DNA from: Sutcliffiella cohnii
GTDB taxonomy: Bacteria; Bacillota; Bacilli; Bacillales; Bacillaceae_I
NCBI RefSeq assembly: GCF_002250055.1
Contig: NZ_CP018866.1
Span: 388,001-452,000, forward strand
DNA length: 64,000 bases
Direction of reading: 5' to 3'
The notes below the pieces were generated by a model. That model did not search any database and was not told the origin of the DNA. It saw nothing but the letters and a program-made list of their open reading frames with translations. The position numbers and the translations under genes were made by a program. Positions 33,054 to 39,776 of this stretch are shown here, in pieces; within the stretch, counting starts at the first letter, position 1, and every line of letters begins with the position of its first letter.

Positions 33054-34058
33054 TTATTTTTGTTTTGCACTTTCTGTTCTATTTGGTGCAAGTGGAGGTT
33101 GTTCTAGCCATTTATTTTTCACCATAATGTCAAACCAATTTTTTGTTACCTTTAGATTTTGTAAAATGATGGATTCGTAAGTGGTTACAAGGTCTGCTCT
33201 CATCGATGAAGCAAGGCCTGCACCATGATAATTTTGTGCTGCTTGAAACAAGAATCCTATGTGATACATTAATAATTTATCGGAAAATGGAGAGTCTGTC
33301 GAAACTGTAACTTCTGTTTCTAACGATTTAGGAACTGGTAAATTATCTGCCTGCATTATTTTAGCTAAAGCTTTAATTTGTCCATCAGCAGTTTTCTCAG
33401 AGTGGGTTAAAAATTTTCTAACTTCTTCCGATTCTGCCACTTGGCTAAATGCAATGGAAAGGGTTTTAGCTAGAATACCTTTCTTAATGTTAAAAGAAAT
33501 ACTAATAATTTCTGTCGCTGCAAGTTTTCTACCTTTACCAATAAAACCGTCTATAAAATCTTTACTTGAAAGAAATTGAGTTTGGTTTTGTGGATAAAAT
33601 AGCGGGTCTCTCTGAAAAAGGCCTTTTTCAAGCAATAGCTCAATCGTTCGATGATACATATTTTTCGCATCATTATCGCAAGAATCGTAAAAATCCCTTA
33701 AGTCTTTTCTTACAGAAATACTGAACGCAGTAATATGCCCTAATAATCCATGTAATGTCATGATATGTAAATAATTCAGGCAGAAAGCATCGGTAAACAA
33801 TCTTGGTTTTCCTGAATACAGGTCTGTTTCTGTAAATCCAATGGGAACAGGAAATCCCTCATTCTCCATAAACGTTTTTAATTGATTCTTCTGTTTTTCA
33901 AATATTTGGATGGCATCATTAAAAATAGCTTTTATTTCTTCATCTTCAATAATGGAGTGCATATATTTATTCACTACATCTGTCGCAGTACCGTCAATAT
34001 ATTCCGCCCATAAGGAACCTATTTCAGAAGATGTAAGTTTTAATTTTTCTGTGTCCAT
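33054..34058 (-). CDS. DUF3231 family protein
   Basis: A 334-residue protein of the Bacillaceae DUF3231 family. It has two similar helical halves, each with a conserved SSEIGSLWAEY-like or SDKLLMYHIGFL segment and ending KWLEQPPLAPNR. The helices suggest two ferritin-like four-helix bundles, but I see no clear diiron motif. Known only as a family of unknown function, often in spore-formers. ATG 34058 follows GAGGTGAAG; an upstream in-frame start has no site. It is a paralogue of the broken gene at 62056-63068. Confidence 0.82.
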   Translation of the reverse strand: MDTEKLKLTSSEIGSLWAEYIDGTATDVVNKYMHSIIEDEEIKAIFNDAIQIFEKQKNQLKTFMENEGFPVPIGFTETDLYSGKPRLFTDAFCLNYLHIMTLHGLLGHITAFSISVRKDLRDFYDSCDNDAKNMYHRTIELLLEKGLFQRDPLFYPQNQTQFLSSKDFIDGFIGKGRKLAATEIISISFNIKKGILAKTLSIAFSQVAESEEVRKFLTHSEKTADGQIKALAKIMQADNLPVPKSLETEVTVSTDSPFSDKLLMYHIGFLFQAAQNYHGAGLASSMRADLVTTYESIILQNLKVTKNWFDIMVKNKWLEQPPLAPNRTESAKQK

Positions 34059-34197
34059 GTCTTCACCTCGCAATTATTATTTCCATTTTCAAAATAGATA
34101 TGATATTTCATTGTTTAAAATATGAGAGTATTATTAAGAATTCATTCCCCAATTAATAAGAAAAAAGGGACGAAACAATCGCCCCATGAAGTGAAAA

Positions 34198-35040
34198 CTA
34201 TTTTCTAGCAAGCCCTCTTTCAAATGCTGCTAAATGGTTTACCGAGGCATTACGTAGTTGAGTAAAGACATTTCTTACATCAGTAGGAATGTTCATTGTT
34301 AAAAATTTGTCGTACATTGATATGTTTTCTATTTCTCCTTGAACACCTGCTGCATATGCAGCTTTTAAGTTATCAGGAGTAGTAACTAAGGATTGAGAAA
34401 TATCTATTGGTAAAGGAACTTGATAACGTTCGAAAAGTGGTAATAAGGCACTTATATGTCTCATTTCTGCATCTTTAATTTGTACAAATGTTCTTATGTT
34501 GCCAAAGGTTGCGATAATGTTATTATATCTTGCTTGGGCTAAATATTCGTCCTGAAGGGCGTAAGTCAACATTTGAGGTAAAGTAAGTGAAGGAGCGTTC
34601 AAAGCCCCTAAAGCGCCATAGTCCTCCAGTTGTCTATTGGTATTTGTAGTTTTGAAAACTTTAAATGCTTCTGCCACTTTACGAGCAAAGTTTAAAGGTG
34701 GTTCAACGGATTGAAAGTGGACATAAAGAATGGTTGGCTCTGTGTACAGCCAATGATTATGAATGGCGCTGATGATTATACCATTTCTACTTAAACTATT
34801 AGTAAATGCCTGTATTTCTTCTTCGAGTATGACTGTTTCACCAAGATTAAGTGCATTACCTTCTTGATCTAACGATTCAAATGATACTTCTGCATGAAGT
34901 TCCCCACGACTAGGGCGATCTTGAATTGTAACCTTTAAATTTCGTTCTATTTCCACAGAGCAAACTCCATTGTTAATTTTGGGAGTTTCTTTGAAGATTT
35001 GACCAAATTGTTGGCAAATTGTATCGACATTTTGCGGCAT
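34198..35040 (-). CDS. DUF1259 (LppY/LpqO)-ferritin-like domain fusion protein
   Basis: A 280-residue protein without a signal peptide. Residues about 1-130 resemble DUF1259 (FGQIFKETPKINNGVCSVEI, then SAIHNHWLYTEPTILYVHFQ), the LppY/LpqO-type domain. Residues about 155-278 form a ferritin-like bundle of the DUF2202 kind (LQDEYLAQARYNNII, IKDAEMRHISALLPLF, GEIENISMYDKF, NHLAAFERG) with Glu and ExxH-type residues able to bind two metals. Start 35040 is preferred as AAGGGGA ends 6-7 nt upstream. Both domains occur apart elsewhere; the fusion and its role are not known to me. Confidence 0.72.
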   Translation of the reverse strand: MPQNVDTICQQFGQIFKETPKINNGVCSVEIERNLKVTIQDRPSRGELHAEVSFESLDQEGNALNLGETVILEEEIQAFTNSLSRNGIIISAIHNHWLYTEPTILYVHFQSVEPPLNFARKVAEAFKVFKTTNTNRQLEDYGALGALNAPSLTLPQMLTYALQDEYLAQARYNNIIATFGNIRTFVQIKDAEMRHISALLPLFERYQVPLPIDISQSLVTTPDNLKAAYAAGVQGEIENISMYDKFLTMNIPTDVRNVFTQLRNASVNHLAAFERGLARK

Positions 35041-35206
35041 AACCATTCCCCTTTATTATTCATTTATATAACTTATGGATTGGGTTATAGTTTAGTAACT
35101 TGTATTGCATTACATGATTTTGTATAGGGTGAAAATGTTGACTATTAAAGGGAAAAAAATATTGCTATGTTTTTATACACTCCTTCACATGGAATAAGTT
35201 GAGTAA

Positions 35207-35236
35207 TTGACGGATTTGTAATAGAAGATGTATACT
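35207..35236 (+). promoter_or_regulatory. Sigma-A promoter with no gene before its terminator
   Basis: TTGACG (35207-35212), 18 bp, TATACT (35231-35236). Predicted start near 35243, only about 10 bp before the terminator stem. Confidence 0.55.
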
Positions 35237-35251
35237 AGCATTTATTAGTAC

Positions 35252-35300
35252 GACCCTAAATTCGCAGAAAAAAACATTTTTGCGTTTTCGGGGTCTTTTT
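35252..35300 (+). terminator. Strong hairpin in the dus leader; possible small RNA or attenuator
   Basis: GACCCTAAATTCGCAGAAAA pairs with TTTTTGCGTTTTCGGGGTC and is followed by five T residues. It lies between the promoter at 35207 and the dus start at 35438. No other feature was found in 35041-35437. Confidence 0.7.
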
Positions 35301-35437
35301 CCTGTTACTATCCAACGAGCTCTTCAGAGTGGATTTTAACTTGAAGATTGTGAATGAAAAATAAACAATACCATTTGATATATATAGAAGATTTTCGAAT
35401 ATGGCCTAGTATCCTATAATGAGAGGATTTGAATAGA

Positions 35438-36403
35438 ATGAAAGAAAACTTTTGGCGTGATTTACCACGACCTTTTTTTATATTAGCACCAATGGAAGAT
35501 GTAACCGATGTTGTTTTCCGTCATGTAGTAAGTGAAGCGGGAAAACCGGATGTGTTTTTTACAGAGTTTACAAACAGCGAGAGTTATTGTCACCCTGATG
35601 GTATCCAAAGTGTACGTGGTCGGTTAACTTTTACAGAAGATGAACAACCGATTGTAGCACATATATGGGGAGACAAGCCTGAATACTTTCGCCAAATGAG
35701 TATTGGAATGGCGGAGCTTGGGTTTAAAGGTATAGATATAAATATGGGATGTCCTGTACCTAACGTGGCACGGCATGGGAAGGGAAGTGGCCTTATTCTT
35801 CGTCCAGAAGTTGCAGCAGAATTAATTCAAGCAGCAAAAGCAGGAGGACTGCCTGTTAGTGTTAAGACAAGGCTTGGATTCAAGGAAATAGACGAATGGC
35901 GCGAATGGCTGACACATATATTAAAACAAGATATTGCGAACCTTTCTATTCATCTGCGTACTAGAGAGGAAATGAGCAAAGTTGACGCCCATTGGGAGCT
36001 AATTCCTGAGATAAAGAAACTTCGTGACGAGATTGCTCCAGATACACTATTGACGATTAATGGAGATATACCAGATCGCCAAACGGGCTTGAAGCTTGTG
36101 GAGCAATATGGTGTGGATGGGGTTATGATTGGTCGCGGAATTTTCCATAATCCATTTGCTTTTGAAAAAGAGCCGAAAGAGCATAGCAGTAAGGAATTAC
36201 TTGATCTTTTACGATTGCACCTCGATCTTTATGATAAATATTCAGATGTTACACTACGTTCATTCAAGACTCTTCATCGCTTTTTTAAGATATACGTCAA
36301 AGGTTTCCGAGGAGCGAGTGAACTAAGAAATCAGCTAATGAGCACAGAGTCAACAGATGAAGTGCGTGCAATGCTTGATAAGTTTGTGTTGGAAAATGAT
36401 TAA
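35438..36403 (+). CDS. tRNA-dihydrouridine synthase family protein
   Basis: A 321-residue flavoenzyme of the Dus family, which reduces uridines in tRNA with FMN and NADPH. The signature [12 protein letters not shown], the conserved [18 protein letters not shown] with the catalytic Cys, VKTRLGF, SIHLRTR and [14 protein letters not shown] are intact. ATG 35438 is chosen because GAGAGG ends 11 nt upstream and TTG 35429 is too close. It differs from the usual Bacillus DusB pattern and looks closer to the DusC-like branch; which uridine is modified is unknown. Confidence 0.85.
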   Translation: MKENFWRDLPRPFFILAPMEDVTDVVFRHVVSEAGKPDVFFTEFTNSESYCHPDGIQSVRGRLTFTEDEQPIVAHIWGDKPEYFRQMSIGMAELGFKGIDINMGCPVPNVARHGKGSGLILRPEVAAELIQAAKAGGLPVSVKTRLGFKEIDEWREWLTHILKQDIANLSIHLRTREEMSKVDAHWELIPEIKKLRDEIAPDTLLTINGDIPDRQTGLKLVEQYGVDGVMIGRGIFHNPFAFEKEPKEHSSKELLDLLRLHLDLYDKYSDVTLRSFKTLHRFFKIYVKGFRGASELRNQLMSTESTDEVRAMLDKFVLEND

Positions 36404-36429
36404 TAATATTCTATCTTATAGTTTTTATT

Positions 36430-36456
36430 AAAGGCTCTGTTTAGCAGGGTCTTTTC
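36430..36456 (+). terminator. Terminator of dus
   Basis: AAAGGCTCTG pairs with CAGGGTCTTTT with one mismatch; T-rich tail. Confidence 0.55.
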
Positions 36457-36593
36457 TTAATTTAACTAGGCTATAATTTGGTGAGAAAATAGAACTTCTC
36501 CAATTACCAAGCGATAATATTTTTAGTATGTGAATAGGAAATTTTGCGAATTATAATCACGATTAAAAAATCAACGTCAATTGGGGGATTGTA

Positions 36594-36746
36594 ATGGAAA
36601 AAGAAAATAATGAATTACAGCAATCGATTAAAGATAATGAAACGTTAGAAATAAGTTCAACAGGTTATGGGTTAGAGTCGGTTTCACATGATGAAAAGGA
36701 AAATAAACAGGAAAATCAAAATCCGTCTAGTTGTGGAGGATTATGA
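36594..36746 (+). CDS. Small acidic peptide ending SCGGL
   Basis: A 50-residue frame with GGGGG about 7 nt before ATG 36594 and a strong terminator after it (36781). The peptide is acidic and polar (MEKENNELQQSIKDNETLEI) and ends NPSSCGGL. No membrane segment. It could be a short regulatory protein or a peptide precursor; there are no modification genes beside it. Its place at the edge of the bacteriocin island is suggestive only. Confidence 0.5.
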   Translation: MEKENNELQQSIKDNETLEISSTGYGLESVSHDEKENKQENQNPSSCGGL

Positions 36747-36780
36747 TTTTATAATCTATTGAATCAGTTTAATAATTGTT

Positions 36781-36821
36781 AAGCCCAAGAACGGCGTTCC
36801 ACCCTGTTCTTGGGCTTTTTT
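36781..36821 (+). terminator. Terminator of the small peptide gene
   Basis: AAGCCCAAGAAC pairs perfectly with GTTCTTGGGCTT; T-run follows. Confidence 0.88.
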
Positions 36822-36855
36822 GTGGTTTGAAGATAGCAGATTTCCCCCAAAAAAT

Positions 36856-36883
36856 GTGTGGGCAGAACCTGTCCCTCTGTCCA
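36856..36883 (+). repeat. REP-like dispersed repeat, copy 3
   Basis: 28 bp, GTGTGGGCAGAACCTGTCC then CTCTGTCCA; slightly decayed. The interval 36884-37150 otherwise contains a 31-codon fragment (LELLDYYKFVEGVKNPSRID) at about 37020-37111. Confidence 0.7.
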
Positions 36884-37065
36884 CAACAAAAGTTTGTGGT
36901 AAAAAATTACTATTTTGAGTTGTATTTCTTAATTCACCATCAAAGTTAAGTGAAATAGTTAGATATTTGGGAATAAATTACTAATTTGTAAATAAGGAAG
37001 AAACCTCATGAATAATTGGAATTATTAGACTATTATAAATTTGTGGAAGGGGTAAAGAATCCCTC

Positions 37066-37084
37066 CCGCATCGACATGGTAGGT
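37066..37084 (+). repeat. Left copy of an inverted 19-bp repeat around the bacteriocin gene
   Basis: CCGCATCGACATGGTAGGT matches the reverse complement of 37806-37824 at 18 of 19 positions. It lies inside a short open fragment ending LYKALEG. Confidence 0.65.
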
Positions 37085-37150
37085 GAGTTATACAAAGCGC
37101 TTGAAGGGTAAGTATTAAAAACCATTAGAAAGTTTGAGGAGGAATGGAAA

Positions 37151-37528
37151 ATGCAAAATCAATTGAAAAGGGAAAAGAAGAAACCGTTATTTCGTAAATT
37201 GAAACTTACGTTAGCTGCGTTGACATTGTCTGCTGCTTTTATTGGAGGTACAGCGATGCCTGCATTTGCTTGGGTGAATCCAGGTTGGCACTATCAGTAC
37301 CCAACTGAGGGAGGAACATGGAGATATGGATTCGTGGACGCTGGGCTCCGTTCTCAGTATAACCATCCTTCAAAGGTACACGGCTCAACTGTTCAGAGGC
37401 TTATTGATGGTCAAGTGGTAAGTACTAATAGAAGCTTGGATACTCGTGCAGGTCAGTACTCATATGCCTATATTGGAACAATAAACTCACCAGGGCTTAA
37501 GGGTCGTTATTATTATCGAGTAAACTAA
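37151..37528 (+). CDS. Lactococcin 972 family bacteriocin precursor
   Basis: A 125-residue secreted peptide. A long Sec signal (basic [16 protein letters not shown], cleavage after PAFA at residue 40) precedes an 85-residue mature part rich in Tyr, Trp and Gly without cysteine ([20 protein letters not shown]; late [11 protein letters not shown]). This matches the lactococcin 972 family, cysteine-free bacteriocins that target lipid II. GGAGG precedes ATG 37151. The ABC ATPase and the large membrane protein downstream are the usual partners of this family. Function inferred from family and context. Confidence 0.85.
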   Translation: MQNQLKREKKKPLFRKLKLTLAALTLSAAFIGGTAMPAFAWVNPGWHYQYPTEGGTWRYGFVDAGLRSQYNHPSKVHGSTVQRLIDGQVVSTNRSLDTRAGQYSYAYIGTINSPGLKGRYYYRVN

Positions 37529-37594
37529 TTTAGAAGATACAGCTTGGTTAAGTTTACTTAGTTTCAGATAGTACTAGAAAGTTCTGCTTTTTAT

Positions 37595-37750
37595 TTGCGG
37601 TTTATTGTTGCTGTCATTTGCAAGTGGTCCATGCAATGCATAGAGACAAGCTATCCACCTATATTAATCGACCTATTTGATCGAGACTTTCTGCAGACAA
37701 TTGGTGTCTAGAGAGTTAAAATCTACATTCTCTGCTCTAATTTTTAGTTA
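37595..37750 (+). pseudogene. Decayed fragment of a second bacteriocin-associated membrane protein gene
   Basis: The reading DLFDRDFLQTIGV followed by a stop (37670-37711) matches DLYDRDFPQAIGV at the N terminus of the 657-residue protein at 39769. Similarity extends at DNA level on both sides (ATTTGCAAGTG upstream and CTAATTTTT downstream). It is a remnant of a duplicated or earlier copy. Confidence 0.7.
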
Positions 37751-37805
37751 ATAACATACATGGTCATAGGTTGGAGCAACTAAAGTATAAGCCTGTCTTA
37801 CCGTA

Positions 37806-37824
37806 ACCTACCATGTCGGTGCGG
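37806..37824 (-). repeat. Right copy of the inverted 19-bp repeat
   Basis: ACCTACCATGTCGGTGCGG is the inverted partner of 37066-37084. A partial third copy (ACATGGTCATAGGTT) at about 37754-37768 can pair with it as a hairpin. Confidence 0.65.
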
Positions 37825-38023
37825 AAGTGGTTCTTTCCCTAAGTAGCAAATTACATCTAGCTTTTTACCTCATACATAAAATTTTTTCAAAAAAGATTTA
37901 AAATTAGTGTAACTTTTTCTCACTTTCAGTTGTTGATATTGTAGATAAGTAAAATAGGAGAACAAATAATCTAGTTACCACAAAGAGCGATCAAAAAGAT
38001 CAACACATCCTATACAGCTTGTC

Positions 38024-38064
38024 TGATTAGGTACTGGTCATTATTTGATAACCTAATCATTTTT
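38024..38064 (+). terminator. Terminator upstream of the bacteriocin export genes
   Basis: TGATTAGGT pairs with ACCTAATCA; five T residues follow. Apart from the items listed, 37529-38274 holds no gene I can support. Confidence 0.7.
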
Positions 38065-38274
38065 GCCTGGTACGGCAGATTGGTATTACTTATAGTAAAG
38101 CAAATGAAAGGGGAGAAAAAGTACTTGTGAAATTAAAAGAATGAATGTCTCCAACAAAGATGAGACACGTTGTCACGGTTCAAAAGTAAACTTCAACAAG
38201 CCATCTTAGATGAACGGCAATCCATTATCTTTAATGGTAATTATATAGGAAAAATTAATGGGAGGAATAAAAAA

Positions 38275-38391
38275 ATGAGCAACTATTTTGGGGGAGGAAA
38301 GAGTAATCCCTTGGTTCGGACAAGTAAAATGGCACAAGCAGGGTTAGCTTTTTCTTCAAGATTCGAATGTAATGGGTGGTTCAAATGTTGA
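38275..38391 (+). CDS. Micro-ORF 1: 38-residue peptide with a C-terminal Cys pair
   Basis: ATG 38275 follows GGGAGGAA by 7 nt. The peptide begins MSNYFGGGKSNPLVRTSKMA and ends FECNGWFKC (C-x5-C). Its stop overlaps the ABC ATPase start by 7 nt, so translation is coupled. It may be a leader that couples translation, or a small peptide product handled by the transporter. A longer frame from 38170 lacks a ribosome binding site. Confidence 0.6.
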   Translation: MSNYFGGGKSNPLVRTSKMAQAGLAFSSRFECNGWFKC

Positions 38392-39080
38392 TTCAAGCTA
38401 AAGGTATATCAGTAGCAATTGGAGGGCGTACAGTTCTTAATGATGAGAATGTTCGTTGCTCGCCTGGGAATATGACAGCTCTTGTTGGTCCAAGCGGATG
38501 TGGCAAGACCACTCTCCTGCACACTCTTGGACTGTTGCTCCCTGTAAATGAAGGACAGATACTGATAGATGGAAAGGACGTCACAAACTATAGTACTAAG
38601 GCACGGCGTAAATTTTGGCGTGATCATGCGGCATTTGTGCTCCAGGATTACGGGATTATGGATGAAGAGTCTGTTGCTTTCAATGTCACAATGAAATCGA
38701 GCATCTTAGGCCGGCGAATGAAGGGAAATCAAGAACGGTTGTCACAGGTACTTGAGCAGACGGGTCTTCCAGGTCGGGAGGATGAACTGGCTGGCCATCT
38801 AAGCGGTGGAGAGAAGCAGCGACTTGCACTAGCTCGTGCCATTTATAAAGACGCTTCTGTTCTGTTCGTCGATGAGCCCACTGCCTCGCTCGATGCCACT
38901 AACCGGGGAAAAGTAATCGATTTGTTTGCTGACTTCGCTGCACGTGGTAGTACGGTTATTGTGTCGACGCACGACTCTGAAATGATTAGTGCTTGTGACG
39001 CTAAACATGAGGTCGGATTAAAGAACTCGACCTATCACACGGGAATGAGGGAAAAAGCGGGAATAGGAGGGGCCATATGA
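38385..39080 (+). CDS. Bacteriocin-type ABC transporter ATP-binding protein
   Basis: A 231-residue ATPase with Walker A GPSGCGKTTL, Q-loop LQDYG, signature LSGGEKQR, Walker B VLFVDEPTASLD and H-loop STHD. It resembles the lactococcin 972 group of export ATPases (MacB/LolD type). ATG 38385 is preferred; GGGTGG ends 5 nt upstream. It overlaps the micro-ORF upstream and its TGA overlaps the next ATG. It probably energises the membrane protein at 39769 for export of, or immunity to, the bacteriocin. The G+C content is clearly higher than in flanking genes, suggesting transfer. Confidence 0.88.
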   Translation: MLIQAKGISVAIGGRTVLNDENVRCSPGNMTALVGPSGCGKTTLLHTLGLLLPVNEGQILIDGKDVTNYSTKARRKFWRDHAAFVLQDYGIMDEESVAFNVTMKSSILGRRMKGNQERLSQVLEQTGLPGREDELAGHLSGGEKQRLALARAIYKDASVLFVDEPTASLDATNRGKVIDLFADFAARGSTVIVSTHDSEMISACDAKHEVGLKNSTYHTGMREKAGIGGAI

Positions 39081-39430
39081 AATCAAGCTCAAAAATAATG
39101 ATTGGTGTTGTTTTCTTATTGTTAGTCGTACTAGCTTTTGCCCTTTTAAATGGATGGTTCCCAGTATCAAGGGATACGCATCCGCCATGTGAACAATTGC
39201 CGACCACGGCAGAAGCTACTTCGGCACTTGCTAGCAACGAAAGTCTTGCAGAGGAAATTAAAGCACTTGGAGATGGTATTACGGTGGAAGTAGGAAAACC
39301 GTGTAATGATGACCAAGAGCGAGGGTTGGTTCTAGTGAGCTATAGTACGAAATCCGAGCGTGACGCCATTTCCGACTTACTTAGCCGCCGCGAAGGGTTT
39401 GGGGTTCCGGTGCATCTTGTGAAGCGCTAA
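39077..39430 (+). CDS. Membrane-anchored extracytoplasmic protein of the bacteriocin island
   Basis: A 117-residue protein coupled to the ATPase by an ATGA overlap. One N-terminal membrane helix (IMIGVVFLLLVVLAFALLNG) precedes an acidic outer domain of about 85 residues with two cysteines (HPPCEQLP and GKPCNDDQ), which could form a disulfide. Not recognised. Its coupling to the exporter suggests a role in immunity or in handling the bacteriocin at the membrane surface; inference only. Confidence 0.6.
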   Translation: MKSSSKIMIGVVFLLLVVLAFALLNGWFPVSRDTHPPCEQLPTTAEATSALASNESLAEEIKALGDGITVEVGKPCNDDQERGLVLVSYSTKSERDAISDLLSRREGFGVPVHLVKR

Positions 39431-39656
39431 TTCAAATATTGAGTAATCTTAATATAGTGGAATTAGTATTATCTTTTAACAAACTATTACTTACTTTCCA
39501 CTTTCTTAAGTTAAAACTAACAATAACAGACTACGCCTAGGGCGAATAGCATTCACGGAATGTAGAACGTTTGCGAACAATAGCTAGGCGAATAAAAACG
39601 ATAGAAAAGTAAAATGTTGACGAAATTATTCAAATGAATTAGGAGGATGAAGTAGA

Positions 39657-39776
39657 ATGGAAAAACATAACCTGCTATTCCAGGCGATTTCCTCAGGTCT
39701 AGCTGTTACCGGTTATGGTCGCTGGGGATTAGCACGACTAACTCAAAATAAATGTTGGAGGGCAACTTGTGTATAA
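39657..39776 (+). CDS. Micro-ORF 2: 39-residue peptide with a C-terminal Cys pair
   Basis: ATG 39657 follows AGGAGGATG by normal spacing. The peptide begins MEKHNLLFQAISSGLAVTGY and ends NKCWRATCV (C-x4-C). Its last codons overlap the GTG start of the membrane protein at 39769. It shares size, a GLA segment, a late Cys pair and the overlap arrangement with micro-ORF 1. The region 39431-39656 shows no other gene. Confidence 0.6.
   Translation: MEKHNLLFQAISSGLAVTGYGRWGLARLTQNKCWRATCV

Noticed and set aside
32899..33180. 93-codon frame over the yhaM terminator and repeat copy 2
   Set aside because: It includes the terminator stem and the repeat, and overlaps the DUF3231 gene end.
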